Positions 6,629 to 14,073 of a stretch of DNA of 22,134 bases are shown piece by piece (positions within the stretch are counted from its first letter, which is position 1; each line of letters starts with the position of its first letter). The position numbers and the translations under genes are program-made. The notes beneath the pieces were generated by a model. The model did no database searches, was not told the DNA's origin, and saw only the letters and a list, made by a program, of their open reading frames with translations. The stretch spans positions 1 to 22,134 of the forward strand of contig JBMNQS010000035.1 in the NCBI GenBank assembly GCA_050944255.1, read 5' to 3'. The DNA comes from JBMNQS01 sp050944255 (GTDB lineage: Bacteria > Bacillota > Clostridia > Christensenellales > Maliibacteriaceae).

Positions 6629-7041
6629 TCAGCCCAGTATTTCAACAATCTTTCCCGCGACATGAGCCGGCTCCATAGAGGTGGTCCCGGTCACATGGAT
6701 ATCCGGCGCGACGTATTGCACGATGCCGTTTTCCTGGATAACGCACAGGTCCGCTATTTCTCCGGGGTCATCCGACTCGTTCAGGGACAAGATAATATCC
6801 GCCTTGGTACGCCACGTCCTATTGGGTTTGGATCCATATGCTGCGCAAAAACTTTTATGCTGCGTGTGTTTTTGGCTATTGGCTCGATGTCGGTATACTG
6901 GGCGGTGAAGATGATATCCACCTCGTAACGGCGCGCCAATTCATCGGCCCACACAGCCATGTCCAGGGCCTCGTCTCCATACAGATATACCTTGGGACCA
7001 AATTCAAAAAAGGGACTCTTTATCGCAAAGGCTTCAACCAT
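6629..7041 (-). pseudogene. Broken chimeric gene: triosephosphate-isomerase-like N-terminus joined out of frame to an unidentified C-terminus
   Basis: The ATG at 7041 lies 1 nt past the stop of the preceding gene, with AGGA upstream. The first ~73 residues (KSPFFEFGPKVYLYG, ... VDIIFTAQYTDI, ... VFAQHMDP) match the N-terminal third of triosephosphate-isomerase-like sugar isomerases, a family of about 250 residues. Near the GGATCC around 6832 the frame is lost: the original frame stops at 6781, while another frame continues (WRTKADIILSLNES, ... GIVQYVAPDIHVTGTTS) to a TGA at 6629. The second part is not the expected TIM-barrel sequence, and I do not recognise it. The simplest reading is an internal deletion fusing two genes. 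It is the last member of the sugar cassette. Confidence 0.7.
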
Positions 7042-7042
7042 G

Positions 7043-7852
7043 TCATATCCTCGCTAATATGCCGTTGATGTACTCGGCCGCTTCGGGAAGCGCCGTCTCA
7101 GGTTTTCCCATAGTACTGCATTCCATGGTCAAAAAACCGTCGTATCCGATTTCCTTCAGCGCCTTCAGCCCATTTTCCCAGTCAATATCGCCGTATCCAG
7201 GCAGTCTTCGGTTGTTGTCGCCCAAATGCACATGCCCAATGCAGTCGCCGGCTGTGCGGATAGCTTTTGGCGTATCGCTTTCTTCAATGGACATGTGAAA
7301 AAAATCAGCCAGAACACCCGACTGCGCAAGGCCCGTCTTTTCCGCCACTCGTTTGCAGTCGAGGATGCTGTTCATATAAGGGCTTTCGTAGCGATTGATG
7401 CCCTCTAAAAGCACGGACGCCTTCGTGCCTGCCACGGGTTTTGCAATGCTGCGGTAAAGCTCGAGAAAACGGGCCTCCTGCCGGTCATCCATCTGCTTGT
7501 AGATGTCAAACAGCGGCAACGGGTCCTGCGGGCCAAGAACATATTCAATTTCGGTGACAGCACCGATTCTGGCGCAAACCTCAGCCGCCTCGGTATACAG
7601 AACCAGCGTGGCTTCGCTTTGGGCAACGTCGTCGCTCATCAGTTTACCCGCGTCGGGAGACATAAACAAAAACTCGCAGGGAACTACGCCGGTATTTACC
7701 TCCAGATGAATCAATTCTTCCAGCTTTTCTTCGTTCCAGGTGGCGCGGTCGGCAAAAACAGTGATGCCACCGTAACCCCACCTTCTCAAGCGGTTAGCCT
7801 TATCTGTTAGAGTGCTGCCGGGCACCATTTCACTCACACATGCCAGCATCAT
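7043..7852 (-). CDS. Sugar-phosphate isomerase/epimerase-like TIM-barrel protein
   Basis: A 269-residue soluble protein of the xylose-isomerase-like TIM-barrel (AP endonuclease 2) superfamily, which isomerises or epimerises sugars and keto-acids using a divalent metal. Likely metal ligands at the barrel strand ends are Glu150 (VLLEGINRYES), Asp183 and His186 (LADFFHMSIEE), His209 (HVHLGDNNR) and Glu244 (TMECS). The start chosen is the ATG at 7852, with GGGAGGAAA 7 nt upstream; the longer frame to 7897 has no ribosome-binding site. It follows the SDR gene after 22 nt and is followed 1 nt later by the broken isomerase gene. The substrate cannot be read from sequence; a rare sugar or polyol is likely from context. 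Confidence 0.85.
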   Translation of the reverse strand: MMLACVSEMVPGSTLTDKANRLRRWGYGGITVFADRATWNEEKLEELIHLEVNTGVVPCEFLFMSPDAGKLMSDDVAQSEATLVLYTEAAEVCARIGAVTEIEYVLGPQDPLPLFDIYKQMDDRQEARFLELYRSIAKPVAGTKASVLLEGINRYESPYMNSILDCKRVAEKTGLAQSGVLADFFHMSIEESDTPKAIRTAGDCIGHVHLGDNNRRLPGYGDIDWENGLKALKEIGYDGFLTMECSTMGKPETALPEAAEYINGILARI

Positions 7853-7874
7853 ATGGTTTCCTCCCTTGCCGTAT

Positions 7875-8651
7875 TTAGAAGCAGGTATAGGCGCCATCGA
7901 TGAGAAAGTCGGCGCCGGTGGTAAAGGAGCTGGTATCGCCCGCCAAATACACGGCGATGGACTGCAGCTCTTCAGGCTTGCCCATGCGATGTAGAGGAGA
8001 CAATTGGTTCCACCGATCGATCAACGGCACCAACGCGGGAGAATTGAGGGTCATTTCCGTGGCAATATAACCGGGGCTGATGGTGTTTACGCGCACGCCC
8101 CGCGCAGCCCATTCGATGGCCATGGCTTTTGCCATGTGGATAACGCCCGCTTTTGATGCCGCGTAGGATGCCTCCCGTTGAGGAATATTGATAATATGGC
8201 CCGACATGGAAGCCGTACAGATGATGGAACCGCCGCCTTGTTTCAGCATGACGCGCCCTGCGGCCTGGGCGGTAAGAAAAGTACCGTTCAGGTTTACTTC
8301 AATGATTCTTTTCCAGTCTTCATAGGTGTCGTCTTCTACAGCTACCTCGTTGGAAATGCCTGCGTTGCAGAAAGCCACGTCCAGTTTGCCAAATTCTTTA
8401 AGGATGGTATCGATCATAGCGTTCACCTGTTCGGGGCTGGTGATGTCGGTTTGGATGGCCATCATCTTATTGCCGTTGGCCTTTTGAATCTCGTCACAGG
8501 TCTTTTCTGCCTCATGGATATCCAGATCCACAATGGCGATATCAGCGCCGGCTTCGGCCAGGGCTTGGGCGATGGATTTTCCGATGCCCCTCGCGCCCCC
8601 GGTCACAAAAGCCTTTTTGCCGTCCAGTTTCATTTTTTCTAAAATACCCAT
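7875..8651 (-). CDS. SDR-family NAD(P)-dependent oxidoreductase, probable sugar/polyol dehydrogenase
   Basis: A 258-residue classical short-chain dehydrogenase. The cofactor motif TGGARGIG is at 17-24, NAG at 96-98, and the catalytic Ser150, Tyr163 and Lys167 are in SMSGH and YAASK. Asp42/Asp44 after the second strand (IVDLD) favours NAD over NADP. Length is normal for the family. The start at 8651 has GGAGG upstream at a long 12-nt spacing; MKLDG six codons later is an alternative. It sits between an RbsC-type permease and a sugar isomerase/epimerase, which suggests oxidation of a sugar alcohol or reduction of a keto-sugar imported by the system. Intact as seen. Confidence 0.9.
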   Translation of the reverse strand: MGILEKMKLDGKKAFVTGGARGIGKSIAQALAEAGADIAIVDLDIHEAEKTCDEIQKANGNKMMAIQTDITSPEQVNAMIDTILKEFGKLDVAFCNAGISNEVAVEDDTYEDWKRIIEVNLNGTFLTAQAAGRVMLKQGGGSIICTASMSGHIINIPQREASYAASKAGVIHMAKAMAIEWAARGVRVNTISPGYIATEMTLNSPALVPLIDRWNQLSPLHRMGKPEELQSIAVYLAGDTSSFTTGADFLIDGAYTCF

Positions 8652-8737
8652 TGATTGAAATTGCCTCCAATTGCGTTGTATTTTGGGCACGTTTACCCAG
8701 AGTACTCTAAGCAGAACACCCTTTGTATTTCTTTGCC

Positions 8738-9691
8738 TTATCCGCTTTGTTGGGCTTTTAGGCGAACGGCGTCCAGCAGCACTGCGACAAAGATGATGAG
8801 GCCGTTGATCATTTGCACATAGTAGCTGGTTACGCCCAAGATCTGTAGTCCCACTTGGATGACGGTAAGAAGCAGCACGCCGCCCAGCACGCCCTGTACC
8901 GAGCCTTGTCCACCGCTGCAGGCCACACCGCCAATAACGACCGCCGCAATATTATTCATATCATAGGAGATGCCGAAAGTAGAAGTGACGGCTCCGGTGT
9001 AAGCCGAGAGCAAAAATCCGGCAAGGCCAGCCAGCAATCCGCTGCAGGTAAAGGCCATAATGGTAATGCGATCCACCTTGATACCCGATACCCGAGCGGC
9101 CTCCGAATTGCCGCCCACAGCAAACAGGCTGCGCCCAAAGGGCGTCCAGTTCCATACTACATACACCACCGCAAACACCAGCACCAGCGTCAGCGGCAGC
9201 ACCGGTATTCCGGAGATATTGCCCTGACCGAACCATTTATAGCCGCCGGGAAGATCGGTAATGGCACGCCCTGAAGTGATCGCGAGAAAAGCGCCCAAAA
9301 GGGTGAGCTTGACGGCCAGTGTCTCAATGAGGGGAACGGCCTTGAGTTTTGCAATCAGCGCTCCGTTCATGGTTCCAATCAGAAAACCCACAAAGAGTAT
9401 GGTCAAAATCGCCAGCGGAACGGGAACGCCATTTTTCAGCAAGAGCAGGCCACAGGTGGCCGAAAAAGACATGATGCCCAGAAGGGACAAATCAATGTAC
9501 CCCAGCATAATGGCAAACGATTGGGCAAAGGATAAGATGCCCAGCACAGCCGCCTGTGTGATGACATTTCCAAGGATTACCGGAGAAAAAAACCGGGAAT
9601 CCATGGTACCAATAATAATGGTGGTAATGATCAAAAGAATCCACACAATATTGTTCATTAATAACGTTTTTATATTGTTTGTTTTCTGCAC
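8738..9691 (-). CDS. RbsC-type sugar ABC transporter permease
   Basis: A 317-residue inner-membrane permease of the ribose/xylose/autoinducer-2 class of ABC importers, with eight to ten hydrophobic segments and the family region TFGISYDMNNIAAVVIGG near residue 240. I chose GTG at 9691 because GGGAGG lies 10 nt upstream; a TTG at 9709 is in frame but would begin inside that ribosome-binding site. The gene looks intact, but the ATPase gene just upstream in the operon is truncated and no solute-binding protein is encoded nearby. The transporter therefore probably does not work unless partners are supplied from elsewhere. Confidence 0.9.
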   Translation of the reverse strand: MQKTNNIKTLLMNNIVWILLIITTIIIGTMDSRFFSPVILGNVITQAAVLGILSFAQSFAIMLGYIDLSLLGIMSFSATCGLLLLKNGVPVPLAILTILFVGFLIGTMNGALIAKLKAVPLIETLAVKLTLLGAFLAITSGRAITDLPGGYKWFGQGNISGIPVLPLTLVLVFAVVYVVWNWTPFGRSLFAVGGNSEAARVSGIKVDRITIMAFTCSGLLAGLAGFLLSAYTGAVTSTFGISYDMNNIAAVVIGGVACSGGQGSVQGVLGGVLLLTVIQVGLQILGVTSYYVQMINGLIIFVAVLLDAVRLKAQQSG

Positions 9692-9712
9692 GATTACAGC
9701 GCCTCCCAACCC

Positions 9713-10296
9713 TTAAGCCGTAGTGTTCGCGGTTAGCTTCCGCGCTTTTTCTTTCACATCGTCTCGTATGCGTATAACGTCTTCGTGGGTCAGGTTATCA
9801 TTGGCAATGTCCTCCATCAGCATGCCTTCCTGGAAGAACAAAATCCTGTCCACAATTCGTATCAGCTCATCAAAATCATTGGTTAAATACAATATGCTGG
9901 TTTTCTTTTCCGTTGAAATTTTGTCAATATTCTCAATGATTTCTTCCCGGCTTTTGATATCAATACCGATGGTGGGTTCGTCCAGTATCAAAACGTTGGG
10001 ATCCGAACTGATGGTTTTGGCCACTACCACCTTTTGCTGGTTGCCTCCTGAAAGGCTGCTAAGCCTATCGTATATGGAATTGGCCTTCACATTCAGCAGA
10101 TTGAAATAGTATTGAGCAAGTTCTTTGGCTCTGCGTTTGTCCACAAAACCCGTCTTTGTCTTCAGCTTCGTATTCAATAGCGGTACGCTGATATTATCCA
10201 CAATGGGCATCAGACCTATAATCCCCTCTTTGTGACGGTCATAAGAAAGATAATCTATGGCAATCTGAACAGGCTCCGTGCTTGCGCATAATAAAC
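9713..10296 (-). pseudogene. RbsA-type sugar ABC ATPase, 5'-truncated
   Basis: Only the last ~190 residues of a protein that is normally about 500 residues remain. The frame, open from 10315 back to an in-frame TAG, begins homology near DYLSYDRHKEGI, the middle of the second nucleotide-binding domain. It then shows the signature LSGGNQQK, the Walker B region VLILDEPT and the switch region LTND. Both Walker A motifs and the whole first ATPase domain are missing. An internal ATG at 10210 is not preceded by a ribosome-binding site. The broken end lies within 70 bp of the divergent lipoprotein gene, so a deletion or insertion boundary is near 10296-10320. A functional half-ATPase without a Walker A motif is unlikely. 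Confidence 0.85.
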
Positions 10297-10368
10297 ATTG
10301 CTTATTTCTGCTATTCTATTCAATTTTATCAAAATATGGTAATATTTGGGAAAGGAGGCGAGAGAATT

Positions 10369-10950
10369 ATGGTTACACGTAAAAGATCGTCCGATTGCCG
10401 TCTTATCCTCGCGCTGCTTCTGCTCATCGCTACTCTGCTATTTTGCGCCTGCGGCACCCGATCGGCGGCAGACTCTACTCCCACGTCAGCGGCAACTGCG
10501 CCTGCGTCAGAATCCACGCCGGAACCTGCATCGGGCCTTACGCCGGTCCCCTCCTCGGAGACAGCTTTAAAGGCTACGCCATCCTTCACACCCGAACTTG
10601 CACCGGAGCCCACGCCGACACTCGCACCTGAGCCCACACCAGAGCCTACGCCCACGCCGAGAACCACATCAAAACCCATGTCCGCGCCCACATCCGAGAC
10701 TTCGCCAAAACCTACGCCGACACCCATCGCGGAGCCAACGCCAAAGCCAACGCCAAAACCCACGCCCGCGCCCGCACCCACGCCGGATGAAACAATAACC
10801 CAAATGGTATGGAAATCCGCAACGGGGTCCAAATACCATAGCTATTCTTCCTGCGGGAACATGAATCCCAATAAGGCCACGCAGATTTCTTTGGCAAGCG
10901 CCAAATCCCTGGGCCTGGGTCCGTGCAAAAACTGCAATCCGCCGCGGTAA
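10369..10950 (+). CDS. Pro/Thr-rich lipoprotein with a C-terminal Ada-like Cys motif
   Basis: A 193-residue exported protein. A basic start (MVTRKR) and a hydrophobic stretch lead to a possible lipobox FCAC with Cys near residue 27, so membrane anchoring outside the cell is likely. Residues ~35-145 are a low-complexity Pro/Thr/Glu linker (PTPxPEPTP units), probably extended through or along the cell wall. The last ~45 residues form a small domain: GSKYHSYSSCGNM, then LGLGPCKNCNPP. This is the KYHxxxC...PCKxC pattern found at the ends of many secreted proteins and resembling the metal-binding domain of Ada. The ATG at 10369 follows AAAGGAGG; an upstream ATG at 10282 is ignored. Function unknown. 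Confidence 0.8.
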   Translation: MVTRKRSSDCRLILALLLLIATLLFCACGTRSAADSTPTSAATAPASESTPEPASGLTPVPSSETALKATPSFTPELAPEPTPTLAPEPTPEPTPTPRTTSKPMSAPTSETSPKPTPTPIAEPTPKPTPKPTPAPAPTPDETITQMVWKSATGSKYHSYSSCGNMNPNKATQISLASAKSLGLGPCKNCNPPR

Positions 10951-10993
10951 CAAAAAGCGCATCCCGGCCTTGCGATTTAAAGCCGGGACCATC

Positions 10994-11037
10994 AAAAGAC
11001 GCCCCGAAAACGTCGATTGTTTTCGAGGCGTCTTTTT
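10994..11037. terminator. Strong bidirectional terminator between convergent genes
   Basis: AAAAGACGCC-C-CGAAAAC pairs with GTTTTCG-A-GGCGTCTTTT around a 7-nt loop, flanked by A- and T-runs, so it can stop transcription of the lipoprotein gene (plus) and of the ACT-domain gene (minus, stop at 11043). A smaller CCCGGC/GCCGGG hairpin lies just before it at 10963-10987. Confidence 0.9.
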
Positions 11038-11042
11038 GTTTT

Positions 11043-11462
11043 CTATTCAGACGGTTCGCAAAGCGCCTGCTCCGGCAAAAAGACGTATCCCGCAGAGCCC
11101 AGAACGTGGACGGCGCGGGGAAAGCACGCCTCTTTTACGAGGATGTAATCGGTGTCGTAGGTGGAGATGACAAACAGAGGAATTTCATGGCGCGCCAGGT
11201 GCCCGGCGATCCCGGCTATGACGCCCGTTACGGAAAAGTCCATCTGGCCGTCCACGCGAAAGCAGCGCCAGCCTTTCTCGCAGGCAATGACATCCCGTGG
11301 CACGCTCCACTCATCGCAGACCAGGGAGATTTCCCGGTCGGTCTTGCCCACGAAAAGAAAGGTCTCGTCCAGGGGAATATTCTCCGTTTCGGGCAGTTTG
11401 CAGACGGCCCATCGATTGTTCAGTATCTCCAGGCGCACAAACGCCACCTCGCCTTTCAGCAT
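11043..11462 (-). CDS. ACT-domain protein (CASTOR/ACT-like)
   Basis: A 139-residue soluble protein with two predicted ACT-type small-molecule-binding units. The motifs are TFLFVGKTDREISLVC in the first half and MDFSVTGVIAGIAGHLA followed by LFVISTYDTDYILVK in the second, the pattern of stand-alone ACT proteins related to amino-acid sensors. Such proteins bind amino acids and regulate partners, but no ligand or partner can be named here. The ATG at 11462 lacks an obvious ribosome-binding site. It ends 6 bp from the bidirectional terminator. Upstream of it on its own strand lies the 218-bp repeat array. Confidence 0.85.
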   Translation of the reverse strand: MLKGEVAFVRLEILNNRWAVCKLPETENIPLDETFLFVGKTDREISLVCDEWSVPRDVIACEKGWRCFRVDGQMDFSVTGVIAGIAGHLARHEIPLFVISTYDTDYILVKEACFPRAVHVLGSAGYVFLPEQALCEPSE

Positions 11463-11492
11463 TTACGCAACAGGAACGGGCATTGAAACCGG

Positions 11493-12133
11493 CTCCTTGC
11501 GCCTCGCCCGGCAGGAAAGCAGGTCCGCATAGGGCTCCGCCCTATGGACCCGCTTAGAACCTTTTCTGGAAGAAAAGGTTCTAAGAACTCCAAAAGACTT
11601 TACCACGCTTCGCGGCAGGATTGCTGTTGTTGGCTATTTATCCCGCCGCCCGGCAACAGCACCGCGCGCCGCCGGGCAAAAATTCACCGGGGCTCTTCAC
11701 GCCGAAGCCGCTCCTTACACCTCGCCCGGCAGAAAAGCAGGTCCGCATAGGGCTCCGCCCTATGAATCCGCTTAGAACCTTTTCTGGAAGAAAAGGTTCT
11801 AAGAACTCCAAAAGACTTTACCACGCTTCGCGGCGCGATTGCTGTTGTTGGCTATTTATGCCACCGCCCGGCAACAGCACCGCGCGCCGCCGGGCAAGAA
11901 TTCACCGGGGCTCTTCACGCCGAAGCCGCTCCTTGCGCCTCGCCCGGCAGGAAAGCAGGTCCGCATAGGGCTCCGCCCTATGAACCCGCTTAGAACCTTT
12001 TCTGGAAGAAAAGGTTCTAAGAACTCCAAAAGACTTTACCACGCTTCGCGGCGCGATTGCTGTTGTTGGCTATTTATCCCGCCGCCCGGCAGCAACGCCA
12101 AGCGCCGCCGGGCAAAAATTCACCGGGGCTCTT
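11493..12133. repeat. Three tandem copies of a 218-bp hairpin-rich unit
   Basis: Copies start at 11493, 11711 and 11929, with a period of exactly 218 bp and only scattered base differences; the third is complete except for its last ~13 bases. Each unit contains CATAGGGC-TCC-GCCCTATG (11528-11546, 11746-11764, 11964-11982), a perfect 14-bp stem CTTAGAACCTTTTC/GAAAAGGTTCTAAG with a 5-nt loop (11553-11585, 11771-11803, 11989-12021), and a GCCCGGC/GCCGGGC pair. Because 218 is not a multiple of 3, frames shift at each copy and the unit is not a coding repeat. Each copy also contains the final bases of the neighbouring membrane-protein gene (CACCGGGGCTCTTC). It resembles a large REP- or MITE-like intergenic element that has been amplified. 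Confidence 0.9.
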
Positions 12134-12818
12134 CGCCGGGGGACGCGGCGGCTTCGGCGGCGTCCGAAGCCTCTTTGCCGCCGGGTTTTTCACTGTCGCC
12201 GATGGAGAATACCGTCTGCTCCATTTCGTCCCGGGCGCGAAGCGCCTGCTCCCGCACCTTGGCCCTATCCGGCGGCTCAGGGCGCAGAAGTCCGAAAAAC
12301 CTGCCCCTGGGAGGCGCCGCGTAAGCGGGCATCTCAAAGCCCGCCTTGGCGCACTCGTCCTGAATCTCGTCCAGCTTCTTCAGCGCACGGTAACCGCCCA
12401 TCAGCATGATGATCACAAAGGCGCCGAAGATCAGCGAAAAGATCATATCGAAGTTCATCTCGGTGCCGCTGAAGAGGATCATGTCCGCCGCGTAGAAAAT
12501 GGTGCCGGCCTGGAACGCCCATTTCCTGTCCCTGCGGCCGGCCATGTATCCCAAAAACACGTACAGGCCCACAAACAGAATATCCGCCAAAATCGGCACG
12601 ATAACAGGCAGGTTCAATTCGGTGTAATTGAAATCAATCAATTGAACGATATACAGCGACGCGGGCAGAAGCACCTGCCCCTGCATAATGTTCAGGTGCA
12701 GCATCAGGCTGTTGAGCAGCGTCAGCGCCGCAATAAAGTAAAAGTACATGGCGCCGGTGCGCACCTTGCGTACGGCCTGGTCCCGGCTTTCAATCAATGC
12801 TTGCGGTGGCAAATTCAT
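12120..12818 (-). CDS. Uncharacterised four-helix membrane protein
   Basis: A 232-residue protein with hydrophobic segments near 24-42, 70-92, 99-118 and 124-142, followed by a charged, Pro/Ala-rich cytoplasmic tail of about 90 residues. I do not recognise the family. The ATG at 12818 is only 2 nt from GGAGG; the TTG two codons later would sit at a normal 8-nt spacing and may be the real start. It begins 7 nt after the proA stop, so it is the third gene of a yebC-proA operon. Its last codons and stop fall inside the third copy of the 218-bp repeat, and the same 3'-end bases recur in the other copies. Confidence 0.75.
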   Translation of the reverse strand: MNLPPQALIESRDQAVRKVRTGAMYFYFIAALTLLNSLMLHLNIMQGQVLLPASLYIVQLIDFNYTELNLPVIVPILADILFVGLYVFLGYMAGRRDRKWAFQAGTIFYAADMILFSGTEMNFDMIFSLIFGAFVIIMLMGGYRALKKLDEIQDECAKAGFEMPAYAAPPRGRFFGLLRPEPPDRAKVREQALRARDEMEQTVFSIGDSEKPGGKEASDAAEAAASPGEEPR

Positions 12819-12825
12819 GCCCTCC

Positions 12826-14067
12826 TTATCTGGTTTGTCCGTTTCCGATAATAATGTATTTGATCGTCGTCAATTCCGGCAGGCCCATGGGCCCCCTGGC
12901 GTGCAGCTTCTGGGTGGAAATGCCGATCTCCGCGCCGAAACCGAACTCGAATCCGTCGGTGAAGCGCGTGGAGGCGTTAACGTACACCGCCGCCGCGTCC
13001 ACACGGTCAAGAAATTTCCTGGAGCGCTCCAGGTGCCCGGTGACAATGGCCTCCGAGTGCCGGGTGCCATAGCGCGCAATATGCTCCAAGGCCTCGTCCA
13101 TGGAGGCCACCACCTTCACAGACAGAATCAGCGCGCCGTATTCGGCGGCCCAGTCCTCGTCGGTGGCGGGAAGCACCCAGGGCGCGACGGCCCTGGTCTT
13201 TTCGTCGCCGCGAAGCTCCACGCCGCCCGCCCTCAGGCGATCCAGCGCGGCGGGAAGAAACGCCCCGGCCACATCCTGGTGCACCAAAAGCGTCTCGGCG
13301 GCGTTGCACACCGACGGACGGCTGACCTTGGCATTGAAAATGATGTCGCTGCCCATCTGAAGATCGGCATGCTTATCCACATAGACGTGGCATACCCCCA
13401 CTCCGGTTTGAATCACCGGCACGGTGGCCGTCTGCATCACCGTCTGGATCAGGCCGGCGCCGCCCCTTGGCACCAGCACGTCGATCAGATCGTTCATCTT
13501 CATCAATGCCTCGGCGCTCTTGCGGGAGGTGTCCTCCACCAGCATAATGGCCTCGGCGGGATAGCCCGCATCCCCGGCGGCCGCCTTCATGACCTCCACG
13601 ATGCGGCGGTTGGAATCAATGGCGTCGCTGCCGCCGCGCAAAATAGCCGCGTTGCCGCTTTTCAGGCACAGGCCGATGGAGTCCACCGTCACATTGGGCC
13701 GCGCCTCGAAAATAATGGCGAGAACCCCCAGCGGCACCACCTTGCGGCCGATTTCAAGGCCGTTGGGGCGCTTCCACATGCGCTTGGTCTCCCCTATGGG
13801 GTCCGGCAGCGCCGCGATCTCGCGCAGTCCCCGGGCCATATCGGCCACGCGCTTTTCATCCAGCATCAGCCGGTCAAGAAACTGCGCCGGCGCTCCGGCC
13901 TTTTCGGACCGCTCCATGTCCAGCGCATTGGCGGCAACAATGGCTTCGCAGGACGCCTCCAGCGCATCGGCCATGGCGTAAAGGGCTTTGTTCTTCAATG
14001 TTTCGCCGGCAAGGGCAGCCTCCTGCGAAGCGGCCCTGACACGCATAACTTGTTCTCGCAGCGTCAT
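12826..14067 (-). CDS. proA: Glutamate-5-semialdehyde dehydrogenase (gamma-glutamyl phosphate reductase)
   Basis: Reduces gamma-glutamyl phosphate to glutamate-5-semialdehyde with NADPH, the second step of proline synthesis; cytoplasmic aldehyde-dehydrogenase fold. At 413 residues it matches the usual ~415. Visible family blocks are PLGVLAIIFEARPNVTVD (113-130), KSGNAAILRGG, LVPRGGAGLI and the catalytic Cys254 in SRPSVCNAAETL, and the C-terminus has ARGPMGLPELTT. The start at 14067 follows GAGGAG that overlaps the end of yebC. The kinase gene proB, often its neighbour, is not in this window. Confidence 0.97.
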   Translation of the reverse strand: MTLREQVMRVRAASQEAALAGETLKNKALYAMADALEASCEAIVAANALDMERSEKAGAPAQFLDRLMLDEKRVADMARGLREIAALPDPIGETKRMWKRPNGLEIGRKVVPLGVLAIIFEARPNVTVDSIGLCLKSGNAAILRGGSDAIDSNRRIVEVMKAAAGDAGYPAEAIMLVEDTSRKSAEALMKMNDLIDVLVPRGGAGLIQTVMQTATVPVIQTGVGVCHVYVDKHADLQMGSDIIFNAKVSRPSVCNAAETLLVHQDVAGAFLPAALDRLRAGGVELRGDEKTRAVAPWVLPATDEDWAAEYGALILSVKVVASMDEALEHIARYGTRHSEAIVTGHLERSRKFLDRVDAAAVYVNASTRFTDGFEFGFGAEIGISTQKLHARGPMGLPELTTIKYIIIGNGQTR

Positions 14068-14073
14068 AAAAAA

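Noticed and set aside
11493..12133. CRISPR array
   Set aside because: The repeats are 218 bp, contiguous, without unique spacers, and no cas gene is present.
11544..12324. Repeated frames such as LLLAIYPAARQQ across the tandem repeats
   Set aside because: The 218-bp period shifts frame at each copy, there are no ribosome-binding sites, and the sequence is dominated by hairpins.
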